Source of the DNA: Entamoeba invadens IP1
Lineage: Eukaryota > Evosea > Mastigamoebida > Endamoebidae
Direction of reading: 5' to 3'
DNA: 64,000 nucleotides
Assembly: GCF_000330505.1 (NCBI RefSeq)
Contig: NW_004440112.1
Span: 59,859-123,858 of the forward strand
This document shows positions 1 through 11,945 of this stretch, one piece after another (the stretch's first letter is position 1; each line of letters begins with the position of its first letter). Both the position numbers and the translations under genes were made by a program. Below the pieces are notes generated by a model. The model was not told the origin of the DNA. It made no database searches and was given only the letters and a program-made list of their open reading frames with translations.

Positions 1-97
1 GCACAAACAGTAGCTGAAAAGTGGACTTCCTTCAAAAAACACTCGCGGCAAATATTTTATTTTGGTAAACGGGGTGAGGGTGGGAAAGAACGGTCCC
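1..97 (+). repeat. Edge copy of GC-rich structured repeat (3' part only)
   Basis: The block ACTCGCGGCAAATATTTT followed by a GGTGAGGGTGG motif matches the 3' tail of the copy at 42461..42722, and its GGTGAGGGTGGGAAAGAACG end matches the reverse complement of 18836..18860. Only the tail lies in the window; the GC-rich hairpin core would be to the left of base 1. Confidence 0.6.
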
Positions 98-497
98 TAA
101 TTAGACATAATTTATATTTATTTAATTATGATATTTCTTACTTCAACTTTTTTGATTGGTTGAATAGTTACACTACTTTTAGTTTGAATTGTCTTTCTTA
201 ACTTTATTTATTCATTGAGTATAGTTTGAAAATTGATACTCCATCCAAATAATTTACTAAAGTATTTAGCACTTAAACATAGTACACCTTTTCATTTAAA
301 CGCTTTGACTGAAACCTTTTCTCGCTGAAATACATGATGTTTGTGTGACATTGTGTTTTTTTCCTTTGTTCCCACTTAATTTCTTTTTTTACTACAATGT
401 CGAACACCTCGGTACACGTTCCAAGACAAGCAAATCAAGTACTTCTTACCAATTCAACAGTGTAATTTAAATAACTGCAAAAATTAAAATTTTAGTA

Positions 498-1227
498 TAA
501 AGTCAGTTTGGAAACCTTATTTATTTATTTTTTTCAAGCATTTTTGGGATGTTTAATAAATATTACTATTATTTAAACTATTTTCCAATAACACAACCAA
601 AAACATAAATGGGGTTAAAGTCATTTAGCCAATCATTTCATTTTTTCTGTTTGCCAATAAATGGCAATATTTTGGTTGTTTTTGGTTAAATTACGGGATA
701 ATAACGTAAACAAACCGAGTTTTTTGGATTATTTTTTTGAAAAATTTCGCTTTTAGGCGTGAGTACTTTTTCAACATTTTTAAGACACTCTTTTGGAGAG
801 CAAACTGACGTTCACAAAATCAAGACAATTTCTTGTGAACGGCTTTTACTCGACTGCTAAACTGCATTTCGATGTTCGAGTCTGCCAATCGTGGTGTTCT
901 TTTCAATTATGATTGTCTCGTTGTTTTTTATTTTTATTTGATGAAACAGAAGTTGATTTTTGTCAAATTCTCGTGTTGTATGTATCATTTTACACAAAAA
1001 AATTGCCCAACCATTTTTACAACAACGACACCATTTTTGTTGTTATACGCGATGTTTGAGTGTAAATAATCGAATTGGTCAATTTGTTTAAGTTCATTTT
1101 GGTTGAAAAAACAAAAATTTCAAACAAAAAAAATAAAATTGAAAAACAAAACCAAATAACAAAAAATAACCTATTTTTGTCGATAAAAATAGTTTTTAAA
1201 ATAAATAAGGTTTCCAGACTGACTTTA
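498..1227. repeat. 730-bp terminal-inverted-repeat element, non-autonomous
   Basis: Bases 498-526 (beginning TAAAGTCAGTTTGGAAACC) are repeated in inverted orientation at 1199-1227 with one mismatch in 29. The interior is AT-rich and has no convincing reading frame; an ORF of 65 codons at 872 has no recognisable protein character. It looks like a non-autonomous DNA transposon. I could not assign a superfamily or a clear target-site duplication. Confidence 0.6.
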
Positions 1228-2212
1228 ACTAATTATAAGTTTTAATTATAATTAATCAAAAGTCATTGATTACAATCATCAAAAAGTAAATTTGTCAAAT
1301 TTACATTTCTATAGTTAAAATGTTTTGTTAAAACAATTATATTTTAACTATATATAATTACGTAGCCCAACATAACCAACAATTATTGTCAAATAATAAC
1401 AATCATATTATCAAATTATATTATTTGATTTTTTTTATTAATTGTATTTCGCTTTTAAAACATGTATTATAAAGCGATTAAAACTCAAATTATGATTAAT
1501 CACAATTTTATAAATTATTAATACTTATTTTATTATATAATTAAATTACTAATAATTCAAGTTGTTTATAACTTTATTTCTAAACATTTTCAAACTTTGA
1601 AAAAAACAATCATAAATAACACGATATTTTAATGTTTTTCCAACATATCATATATTTATTTATTTTCATTATAATAATTTAATTGTCAAAATCATCCAAA
1701 ACAATTAAAATATTAAAGTCGTTATTAAAAGGTGTCTTTTCTTTAACGTTGGATGTTGTTTGCCTGTTTTTGGATATCAACAAGTGAAATATATCGAGAT
1801 GTTCTTTTGAAACGTTAATAAACAACATTTCTGTATTTTATAGTTTTTATTTGATTACATTTTTATATAATTTGTTCTGTATTTTTAAATGCAAAATAAA
1901 CTACGTTTAAGAAGAAAAAAAAATAAAACACCAACTGAAATAAAATAAAAATATACTAAATTATTACTGTTTGGTATTTAAAAGTCTTTTTATTATTTAA
2001 ATATAAAGGTTAACTTGGGTTTTTAAAAACATATAATAAATATATATAATAATTTTAGAAACAAAAACCATATTAACAATTCAAAGCATTTTTAGACATT
2101 TAACCATATGACAAATGATGATTATTGAACGGTTAAAAGTTAATAATCAAACAAATATTGTTTGAATATGTTTATTCATCAACTTGTTTTTATTTTTATA
2201 GCTTTTATATAG
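1228..2212. other. AT-rich intergenic region upstream of a TMK gene
   Basis: About 1 kb of very AT-rich sequence between the inverted-repeat element and the first TMK gene. I see no coding potential or RNA gene. It must contain the promoter of the TMK at 2213, but I cannot point to a specific core element with confidence. Confidence 0.5.
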
Positions 2213-5200
2213 ATGATACTCCTTCTCTTGTTTATTCGATTTGTTTTTCCTTATTGTGGAAATGGGTGTTTGGAATGCATAACACCACCAAACCACAACG
2301 ATCAATTGTGTATAAAATGTAAAAGTAATTACAAGCAGACATCATCTTGTACTGAATGTAAACTCTTTAATCCATACCTAAATTTTTCGGAAACAAATCA
2401 ATTGATTTTGATGTACAATAATAACTGTATGGTTACAAACACAACAAGTGCTCTTTTATATTGGAAACCTTTATTTGCAGAAGACTTGTTATTGAATGTT
2501 CCAGACACTTTTAGTATTACAAAAAATATGACTCCGATGCTAGGAATGTGTCATGATGACGATTCCAACAACAGATACCGTTTTGGTAAATATTATAAAG
2601 TGTATGTCCCTCCAAATTATAACTCGACAAAAAATTACATCAACATTTTGGTGAAAAAGAATAGAAGTGAAGGTAAAGTCAAAATTGATTTAACCAAAGA
2701 ACAGTATGACGATAATAACAAGATTGACAAACCACTGTGTTTTGGTACTTCTCAGTTTGTTGATACATATGGTTATTTGATAACAAGAATAAGTTACACA
2801 GAAACCAATTTTACACTCTTTGTGGGAATGGTAGATGCATATGATTGTGTAATTACAGTGACTTTGATAACTTCTGAAGAGATGTTACATTATTTGAATT
2901 ATCCAATATATAATGTAACTCATTTGAAAACAACTCCACTTACTATTAAATTGGATTTTGCACAATTGGGTGTTTTAGATATTAGGGGATGCGCTTCTCA
3001 ACCATATATACTAAAATTTTTCTTTTTCAAATTGGTTGGTGAAATACCAAACAAGAGTAGAATACTTTTTTCGAGTTCGAACGGAGAGACACAAATGTTT
3101 GAATACACAAGATGTGAAAACGCAACAAATTTGTACGGTAAATGCCACTGTGTGAATGGAACACAAATAAGAAGAGATTTGTGGAAATTGGCTCCAGAAA
3201 CGGGGTTTGTCTATTCGACACAAGAAACTACTTTCGATAATTACGTCTTTAGATTTTTTTCAAAAAACATGATCATGAGAACAGACTTTTCCATGAGAGT
3301 AATATGTCCCAACAATTGTAATGAAGAACGTGGAGGTGGAAAATGTAGTGTCCAATTGGGAAAGTGTGTATGTTCACATGAATCATATGGAGGTGATGAT
3401 TGCCATAAATTGTGTTATTATAACAACACATGGACACTTAAAAATTATGATGACAAGTGTTATTTCGGAGAAGAGTATTGTGATACATATTGTGAGTGTG
3501 AAAATGGAACTTATTTATTAGACCATCATTGTTTAAATGACGTGTGTTACAGAAATAATATTACTGATTATCCCGAGTTATGTAAAAGGGGGGAGTCTCA
3601 TTGTAAATTTAATTGTCAATGTGAGGATGGATACATCATTAAAAATAACAAATGTATAACACAAACATGTGGCAACGGAAAATTGGATCATCCAGAAGAA
3701 CAATGTGATTCTGGAGATTCATGCAATAGTACCAATTGTGAATGTTATGAAGGTTTTGTACCTGATCCCGATAATACAGGATCTTGTAAGGGGAGTAATT
3801 ACACAGTAATGATAATAGTTATCGTAATAGGCACTGTTTTTTTATTAATAATGTTAATTATATCTACTGTTACAATCATCATAGTGTCAAGAAAAGATCA
3901 TTACTTATTAAAGAATGTGATAGAAGACATCAAATATCCACAACCAGAGTATTATTTTGATGTTTCAAAATGTCATCATATAACGTACACTTCGAACAAA
4001 TACCCATCCAATAAAAGTATAATCACTTTTGGAATGAAAAACAAACAATTGAAAATCAATGAAACTGTTTTTGAAATATTTGAAATGACAAACCACACTA
4101 AACAATTTATGTTAATCATATTCCATACTCCAAATATCCAAAAATATACAATACACTTTTGCCCACAAACACTCATCATTTCAAAAGGAAAAACAAAACA
4201 AATTCTATTGATATTTACACCACACTGTACAACACGTTTTGAAGGTACTGAATTTTATGTATCAGTTTACTATGGCAATAAATCGACTTTAATTGAATTA
4301 CAACAACTCGTTTTTGACAAGAAAAAAATCGATGTTGATGATACAATTATATATGAAAAAATACACAAGAAAGTAAGTGCCTTTTATTTTGTATTGATTT
4401 CTAAGGTTGAAATCGAAGGATCTTTTCAAATTGATCGCGATGAGTTGTTTGTTTCTCCAAGAAGATTTGAAACAAAAGGCAATCACAAGCATGCAATTGT
4501 TGGGACTTATAGAGGAAAACCAGTTATTGTGAAAACGATTAACCTTTCAAATCTATCTACTCAGGATTTAAACACTTTAAAAGCTTCAATAGAAAAGTTT
4601 TACACATCCATGAAAAATATACGATCCCCTTATTTGTTACAACCATTTGGCTGTTTTTATGAAGACCAGAATCTATCTTTTTTCAGCGAAATTTGTTGTT
4701 TGGGAAGTGCTGATTTGTATTTCTTAAACTCGGAATACAAAGGTCGATTTTCGTATTCATTTAAACTTAAAGTAATGAAAGACGTTCAATGTGGTTTAAG
4801 TTATTTACATGGTTTTAAATTATTTCATTTGAATTTGAAGCTTTCAAATGTAATGATGAAATCATTTAGTGTTTCACCATCAGTAGTTTCTGTGCAACTT
4901 TGTGATCACTGGGGAAGTGCGGATTTGAGAACAAAAGTGGAGAATATTGGATTGTTTATGAAAAATCCCAGATGCGATCCACCAGAGGCATATAAACATA
5001 TATTCGGGTCTTTCACTGATGTTTATTCTTTTGGGATCCTATGCTGGGAATTCTTCTATGAACAACGTACATTTGAAAAGTCCAAAACACTTTTTGATAT
5101 TAAAAGTGCAGTCATAACTGGGTTAACACCAGAGATTGATAGTACTATGCCAAGTGATCTTAAATGGTTAATACTAAAATGTTGGGAGTACAAGTATCTT

Positions 5201-5392
5201 CAAAGAATTACTCTAAGAGAAACACATGAAATTCTTCATGATATTATAAAAAAGGAGGAAGCTTTGAAAAGTGCAAAAGAAAACAATAAAAACATTGAAA
5301 ATGAAATATTCTTTGAACAATTAAAAAATGAGAAGATGATATTATATTCGAATGCCTTAGATCAAAAAACACTTGTACCATTTAATATATAA
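2213..5392 (+). CDS. Transmembrane kinase (TMK) family protein with a degenerate kinase domain
   Basis: 1059 residues. The order is N-terminal signal peptide (about 1-15), a lumenal/extracellular region with scattered Cys and N-glycosylation sites, a CxxC/EGF-like cysteine cluster (about 365-525), one transmembrane segment (about 530-558) and a cytoplasmic kinase-like domain (about 760-1010). This is the Entamoeba TMK plan, a family of surface receptor-like kinases. The beta-3 lysine is present (IVK, about 773), but the glycine loop lacks GxGxxG, the catalytic-loop HRD is HLN (872-874) and the DFG position reads DHW (898-900). The PPEA motif and the DVYSFG motif remain. The reading frame is open throughout, so this looks like a pseudokinase receptor rather than a decayed gene. 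The start is the first ATG, directly before the hydrophobic signal. Confidence 0.9.
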   Translation: MILLLLFIRFVFPYCGNGCLECITPPNHNDQLCIKCKSNYKQTSSCTECKLFNPYLNFSETNQLILMYNNNCMVTNTTSALLYWKPLFAEDLLLNVPDTFSITKNMTPMLGMCHDDDSNNRYRFGKYYKVYVPPNYNSTKNYINILVKKNRSEGKVKIDLTKEQYDDNNKIDKPLCFGTSQFVDTYGYLITRISYTETNFTLFVGMVDAYDCVITVTLITSEEMLHYLNYPIYNVTHLKTTPLTIKLDFAQLGVLDIRGCASQPYILKFFFFKLVGEIPNKSRILFSSSNGETQMFEYTRCENATNLYGKCHCVNGTQIRRDLWKLAPETGFVYSTQETTFDNYVFRFFSKNMIMRTDFSMRVICPNNCNEERGGGKCSVQLGKCVCSHESYGGDDCHKLCYYNNTWTLKNYDDKCYFGEEYCDTYCECENGTYLLDHHCLNDVCYRNNITDYPELCKRGESHCKFNCQCEDGYIIKNNKCITQTCGNGKLDHPEEQCDSGDSCNSTNCECYEGFVPDPDNTGSCKGSNYTVMIIVIVIGTVFLLIMLIISTVTIIIVSRKDHYLLKNVIEDIKYPQPEYYFDVSKCHHITYTSNKYPSNKSIITFGMKNKQLKINETVFEIFEMTNHTKQFMLIIFHTPNIQKYTIHFCPQTLIISKGKTKQILLIFTPHCTTRFEGTEFYVSVYYGNKSTLIELQQLVFDKKKIDVDDTIIYEKIHKKVSAFYFVLISKVEIEGSFQIDRDELFVSPRRFETKGNHKHAIVGTYRGKPVIVKTINLSNLSTQDLNTLKASIEKFYTSMKNIRSPYLLQPFGCFYEDQNLSFFSEICCLGSADLYFLNSEYKGRFSYSFKLKVMKDVQCGLSYLHGFKLFHLNLKLSNVMMKSFSVSPSVVSVQLCDHWGSADLRTKVENIGLFMKNPRCDPPEAYKHIFGSFTDVYSFGILCWEFFYEQRTFEKSKTLFDIKSAVITGLTPEIDSTMPSDLKWLILKCWEYKYLQRITLRETHEILHDIIKKEEALKSAKENNKNIENEIFFEQLKNEKMILYSNALDQKTLVPFNI

Positions 5393-5835
5393 AGTTATTT
5401 TTTGTTAAATTTGTTATGTATGTTTAATATACAAGTTTTATAAATTATGTTATTTGCAAATAAACAATTTATAAACGATTAATTAATTATTGTAACAATT
5501 ATAATGTAAACTTGTCAAATATAAGTTATCTATTGTTTAAATATTCATTTTAACATTGTTATAAGAATTACAATTCTCACAACAATGATTTGGTTTCATG
5601 TTTACTCATGTTTAATAATGTTTTGAAAATCGAAAATAATTAACATTGTTTGTATATTGTATTGAAATTAATAATCATGTTAATTTATCACATTCGATAT
5701 AGTCAAATGATATATTTTTGAAACTAAATCAAATATCAAATTAATATTATATTTGATTTTATTGAAGAATAATAATAAGTTGATCAATTAAAATGTTTTT
5801 AACACACTAATGATTTTTAATTAAGAATCAGTGTC
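5393..5835. other. Short intergenic region between convergent genes
   Basis: 443 bp of AT-rich DNA between the 3' end of the TMK on the plus strand and the 3' end of the TLDc-like pseudogene on the minus strand. I see nothing beyond probable 3' untranslated sequence. Confidence 0.5.
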
Positions 5836-6748
5836 TTATCTAAAAGAAAATACATAGAATCTTTTTGGTATTACTATTTTGGGTTCAAAAAATACTTCCT
5901 TTTTATAATCAAAAGCAGAATAGGCTAAAATTATAGAGGGGTCGTTCCTTTCATTTGTTTGTTTTAAAAATAGAATATCGTTTGCACTTTCAAGACCAAC
6001 TGCAAACAGTATATCTTTAGTGTGGTCACAAACATAAATAGCAAACTTTTCATTTGGTGGTTTGATGTTAATTGTTTTGAACTTATTAAAGAAACTGAAC
6101 ATAAAGATATGTGGATCATTGATCCAACAATTCACTTTCATTTTTTTGTTGAACAAAACACCCAAAATAGTCTTCTTTATAATTTTCATTGTCAGCAACA
6201 ATAAGAAAGAGTTTGTTTTCTTTCCATTCTGTTTTGTAAAACGTGTCATATATATGTTCATCTTTTTGTGAAAAATCGATATCTAATATTATTTTAAATT
6301 CATTCAAATTGAATTCTTTTAATATTTTATTTTGAAGCGTATCAAAGTGATTGAGAAATAAGGTGTTCTCTTCAGAAATGAATCTTTGATGAGATTTCAC
6401 GCAAATTAAATGCTTGTCAAATGACTCACATTCAAGATGAATAGAATCAGATGGTATTTGTTCCTCACATTTTATTTTACAATCTTTTTCTATTGAATTC
6501 GTGAATTTGTGAACTTGTTGACGTTGTAAATCACATTGAATTGTTTTATTGATAAGAATATTTTTCATTTTTGAATTCATTTCAATAACTTCGCGAGTAA
6601 ACCCATCGATGTACTCCTAACTATCTTTACACTCTGAATAAAAATCCAAAAAGTGTTCATTTTTATATTTTGATCCCAAAGTAACACTTTCAAACAAATT
6701 TTTTATCAAAACATCTTTACTTTGTTGGAGATCTACATCCTTTAACAT
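5836..6748 (-). pseudogene. TLDc-domain-like protein, broken by a nonsense codon and a frameshift
   Basis: Reading from an ATG at 6748, the frame gives 43 residues (MLKDVDLQQS...) and meets an in-frame TAG at 6617..6619. It continues from 6616 to about 6140, where a run of seven A residues (minus strand) shifts the frame, and the downstream frame runs to 5836. The combined product is about 300 residues. The second half (FLIVADNENYKEDYFGCFV, then WINDPHIFMFSF, then a stretch ending in FAVG) resembles the C-terminal TLDc fold expanded in Entamoeba. The family assignment is from pattern recognition only. The lesions could in part be sequencing errors, but two independent defects favour a pseudogene. 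Confidence 0.6.
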
Positions 6749-9700
6749 ATAACAATGTAAAAAACTTAGTTTAACACCTTTTATTTATAATCATCAATTT
6801 ATTCATCCCAATTTAATATCTTTTTATCTTAATATTTTGGTCATTATTTCACTTTTAAATCAGAAATTCAAATTCAAATAATTAATGTGAAGTATTAATC
6901 GATCATTTCACCTAAAATTGTGTTTTGTATAAAAAACCAACAAAATACTATAAATATATATTTAAATGATTTCATTTTAAAACTTTATATGAAAAACCCA
7001 ATTTTTCTATTTCCATTTTTAACAATCAAAAATAACTCCCTTGTTTTTCATAGAGTCAGTAAAGTGTTTATTTTTGCAATGTCAAAAACACTTTTATCAT
7101 ATATCGACAACATCTCTAAAAATCACAACAACAAAATAATCTAAAATGATAAAGGCATTGTTGCAGATATTTACATTATTATCATCTTCAACAAACTTAT
7201 TAATTATTAATAATAATTATTATTACTATAAGATATATTTTTGGTTTTGATGGATTAACAATAACATTGTTCCTTTGATTTTTTGTTGTGTTTTTATGAT
7301 ATAGAGACAAAAAACGGTTATATTATGAAAATATCGTAAATAATATGGCTGATCATTTTAAAAACAATTGAATTAATGAACCTACATATTTATTGTTGAT
7401 CCAATCAATTTGTTTTATTGAATGATCACAATTATTATCTCATGTTTTTTTTAAATCAACCATTTTTTTTATTTATTTAATTATTTTAATAATTATCTGT
7501 TTAAAAACTTAATTATTGTGTAATTTTAAGATTTGTTAATAGTAGTAAATAAACAAGCAACAAAATCAATTAGTAATAATTATTCAACAATATTCCAAAT
7601 ATTTACTAATTTGCATTCTTTAACCTTTCTGGATTAATTTATATTTCATTTTTTATTTAAGCAAATCAGTGTAGCAACACTACTGGTAATTGAAATAGTT
7701 GTATTGGTACGTATGTTACATCACCACTCAGTCCTAATTGTGAAAGTTGTACAACGTATGATAAAAATTGCTTGATTTGTTCGACTACTTCACAAAGAAA
7801 ATGCATTGAATGTAACACCAAGTATTATCTAAATACCGCGTGACTTTAGTATCTTTTGTGACTTTAAAATTGATTTTTGAGTTTGTTATTTTAGTTTGGG
7901 TTTTGCATTGTTTTTGAAAATGTTCTTTTTATGTTTTTTATTGTTATAATATTTTTATTGACTATTATTTGTTATTATTGACAAAATGCAGTCGACTTTA
8001 CCAATAATTAAATTTATGGTTAAATGAACTAATGATTTAATTTTATACAATAATGAATTTTTTTAAAATTATTCACAAAACCACACAAAACCATTCTTCA
8101 AAAAACTCAACTTTATTTACTTTTGACATTTACCATTATTTTAGATTGGTAAATAGTTTCAAGTATATGCAACGTGTTAAGAAAGCGTCTCTTTGAGCGT
8201 CCGTGTAACTATAATTATAATAAAACATCTATAATTTAATAATAAATATTTATTCCTCATGCGCGGAAAAAACTTGGTTTTTCCATATTGAACGCGCTGA
8301 TAGAATCCCGTTTTCCACCCTGCAACAAAGGCATTATTTTATGTAACTATGGTTTTTATATTATTATTTTAGTTTTAGTTTTATTAAAAAGTTTAATAAA
8401 TACAAATATAACATTATCATTAAAAACCAATTTCAAAAATGTAATTGTTTTCGAGTTTGAATAAAATCGTGTTTCGGAACTCGCCCTTTATTTAAATTTG
8501 ATGAACCCTGCTTTGAGTAAAAAAGTACCAAAATGCCACATATGTTATGTGAACACAAGTTTGCTTACCGAAATAGTTAATTTAAACAAAAGAAAAGTAT
8601 TATTAACTTAAAGCGAAATTGTTCAAGAAAACGATTTAATGAATATACTTTGTTTATGGAATTTTTCTGTTGATGTATTAAACAATTTAAATAACAGTCA
8701 GTCTTTCAATTAATCTTGGTAAATTTAAAATAATAATAATCAGAAATGGTGAAACTATCTCAAAAATCCATTCCAATCGTTTCAAAAGTTTTTGCATGTT
8801 TTTTAATGCCCTATTTTACATATAATTGTTAAAACTTTAGTTAAATGAAAATACAAGTGTGATGCAGTAATATAACAATTTCTTTCTCAAAATAAATAAA
8901 CAAAATCTAAACTCAAACAGAATTTAATTTTTGTTTTGTTTATAAGACAATGTTTCTGGACTGACTCCATTTTTTATAATATACTTGACTTTGAAAAGAT
9001 ATTTAAAATACAAAAATAATAATAAAGGAATCAGTTATAAACTACAAATCAAATTTATTCGTTCTTTTTTGAAGTTGAAAAGTTTGTGTTTTTTTTTAAT
9101 TTTATTAACACCTAAAAAACAATTTCTTCATTTGTATTTTTTGAAATTGTGAACAATTAATGAAATTAATTACATTTTATTGTATAAAAAAGAATATGTC
9201 ATTTTTCGAAATATTTGATCAAGTGATTGCATATTGGTATTGATAAATTTTTAAATCTTAATCATCTAAATAATAATGCAATTTTAATGTAAAATTCAGA
9301 AAAATCGTGTTGATAAAAAAAATTTAAATAAACAACAATTATTAATCTAATCATGTATTTACGCCGCATTTTACCGATTTAGTTTTTCAAATGTTTGCTG
9401 ACAATAAATTGAAAACAATTCATTTAAACCGTTTTTTTCTTTTGTTTTTGTATTTTTTATTATGCCATTTACTAAACAACAAAACAATAATCATCAATTT
9501 TTAAACTGAAATAATATTTAAATATAACTTATTGTAGATGTCATTATAACAATAAGAATATGGATTGGCTGTTAACTTTAAATATTTTATTCAGAATATA
9601 AATCAATCAAAATATATTAACTTAATATTTAATAATGCAAACATAACACAAAAATTTGATGTTTGTGATTAAAATTCGTTTTTCAAAAAACGAATGATAA

Positions 9701-10387
9701 TAAAACTTGGTATAATTTTATAATTATTATTGATTATTATAAAATCATTGTAAATCATTGTTTCCATTCTAATTTTTTTTAGTTTTATCAATTATTCAAA
9801 ATAATAATTCAATTTAAATTTTCTAGCGAAACAAAAATCATCAAAACAAATTGAATAAAATGCAGAAAAGTTTAAGAAAATTAACGGGAAACTGATAGGA
9901 TTTGAATACCTCTGTATCTTCAAAATAAACACAAATATTAAAGAACAAACCAAAAAGCATTAAAATGGGGTCAAAGACATATTTCATAATATAATAAGAT
10001 GAAAATGTATTAATAATGTTTAAAGTATGACAAGAACAAAGAATTTTTTGTCAAATTTGCATTAAATTTCGAATGGTTTATAAGCATTAAAATTGGATTC
10101 GATGGAAAAAAACATTAAAATAGACAATTCCACAACAAAAACATCTACCGGTTTCGTTTTATATATATTGTTTTATAACCCCTATGGCAAATTCAGACGA
10201 ACAACCACTCACTCCATTTTTCAAATTATATCAACACCATTAAATAACACTCAAACTAACATAAATAGGACAATTCAATTCGTGAAAATGTTAAGTTCCA
10301 ACTTCTTTAAAAATGCCGAATAATAATGTAGAAAGTTGCTGAATATGAAATATAAAAGCTAACATAGAAACTTCAAAATCACAAATA
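6749..10387. other. Long AT-rich intergenic region
   Basis: About 3.6 kb without an intact gene. The only coding trace I can support is the TMK ectodomain relic at 7664..7843. A GC-richer patch near 8190-8330 contains no clear motif. An open frame at 10093..10323 begins without ATG and has no protein-like features, so I do not call it. Confidence 0.5.
7664..7843 (+). pseudogene. Relic of a TMK-type CxxC ectodomain module
   Basis: Translation gives NQCSNTTGN, a stop, then about 49 residues including NCESCTTYDKNCLICS and RKCIECNTKYYLNTA before TGA at 7841. The CxxC spacing and the Y-x-x-C-x-x-C pattern match the repeats of the giant TMK at 29980..37626. It directly follows a T-rich tract ending in AAG that resembles an intron 3' end, and the splice phase would be 1, as in the gene at 39936. 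No partner exon or kinase domain is nearby. Confidence 0.6.
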
Positions 10388-11945
10388 ATGATAGTTCTCA
10401 TACACATAATCACGCTTTTCTTATGCACAGTCCACTCCACGGAAACAGATGAACTTGTTGACCCGCTTTGTATGACCGACTTTGTAGCTGTAGATATGAG
10501 TTCTGACCAGGCTCACATAGTCGAGCAAAAACTGTGTTATGACCGCATACCCAATTATACACACAATATTCATGGTTATGACATTCAATCAATTTGTTTT
10601 GTCCACGAGGACTATATGAATGTCAACAAGAGCACAGGAAGAATTAATAGGTTTGTTTTAATAGTAAAAATACTAATAACTAATCTAAAGATGTGGTGAG
10701 TGGCTTCAATTAATCGGCCCGAGTGAGAAAGTAGTCGACTGTATGGTGGCCGGGTATGCAATTATAAAGACTAATGGCTCCACCGAAGCAATTGAAAGAC
10801 GGACTATAGGTGTTCCCACAAACATTTTTAGTCGACTGACTTCTGGTGCGGACAATGCCGCCAATTATGTGACACAAGTCACTTTATTTGAAGTTGCATT
10901 TGATCTGGGAGTGTCTCCGTCACTTTATGTCTTGAATAGAACAGAGGACACAGTCACTATTCAATTCACAGATCACAACAGACCTACAGAAAAAATGGCA
11001 GTGGAATATAACAACACAATTAAATCGTATTACAAAGAGTTTGACGACACTTACATCATCCCAAGAATTAAAGATTATATTAATATCCAAATGGTCTCTT
11101 TTGACGATGAAAAGATCAGATTCATGGAAGTCAATTTAGACAAAGAAGACTCCGCAACAGCGCGTGTGAGGTTCCCAGCATACAAAACAAAGCCCTGCAA
11201 GTTCAGTGCGGACACTGAGATCTTCAACAAAGATGTCAAATTAGTTGAAAAACTGACGTTCCAAAAATGGCAAGTTTGGACTTTGAATGAAAAATTAGAA
11301 GGGACGATGTTTGAGTGGGGAAACAACGACATTTCATTGACAGCAGAAGGCGGAAATTTGACGATTGGATTTGCTTATGCGACTGCTTTAAGAATACAAA
11401 AGGACTTTAAAGAGCTCCGAGTTGAGATGGAAATAGATGGAGACTATGAGTTCATGCAGTCTCATCTGTTACACGACACTTCACTGTTGGAAATGAACTT
11501 TGCGACTATTTCAGTGGTACAAGCAGGTCTTCCAACTCAATATTTTAGACAGAGTGGAGGGAAGACCATTGAATTAAAAGTGGCGTTTAACATTAAGAGT
11601 TTGATATATGCAAATGTCATAACAATCACTCAAAAGTTGAGCAAAGGAACTCACGTTGTACTGAAAAGTGCAACTTTGATTAGGGAAGAGGAAATGAAAA
11701 AGTCTGATAAATGCAATTCAACGGCTTTCGATTGCGCGTTCACTGAATGCACTATTAGCAATGAAACGTTCGAAGATGGTGTGTCACCTTTCATAAGTGG
11801 ATGTATACCAACGTGTGGTATATGTAGAGATGGATTTGTCTGCTCTAAAAAGGGATTTTGTGTTGTTGAGCCGGTGTTCAATTTGAGGGAGGCTACTACT
11901 GGTGTTGCATTATTTTTAGTTCTCATATTCATTTCTTTGTTGTAA
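10388..11945 (+). CDS. Secreted, probably GPI-anchored surface protein, one intron
   Basis: Two exons, 10388..10650 and 10691..11945, join in frame (AG + A = Arg) to give 505 residues. The product starts with a signal peptide (about 1-18) and has many N-glycosylation sites. Near the C terminus is a Cys cluster (SGCIPTCGICRDGFVC), and the protein ends in a 17-residue hydrophobic tail with no cytoplasmic extension, typical of a GPI-attachment signal. Across the splice the protein reads NRCGEWLQLIGPSEKVVDC, which faintly recalls the double-psi beta-barrel motif of barwin/expansin proteins. I consider that only a hint. The gene is richer in G and C than its surroundings, as conserved Entamoeba genes usually are. 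I do not recognise the family with certainty. Confidence 0.8.
10651..10690 (+). other. 40-nt spliceosomal intron
   Basis: It begins GTTTGT (the usual Entamoeba 5' splice signal) and ends AAAG. Removing it restores one continuous frame between the signal-peptide exon and the long downstream ORF; without splicing, translation ends at a stop at 10697..10699. Confidence 0.85.

Noticed and set aside
872..1069. 65-codon ORF on the plus strand
   Set aside because: It lies inside a non-autonomous inverted-repeat element, has no protein-like composition and no homologous pattern.
10093..10323. 76-codon ORF before the surface-protein gene
   Set aside because: It lacks an ATG start at its 5' end, has no domain features and its frame does not splice sensibly to the next gene.
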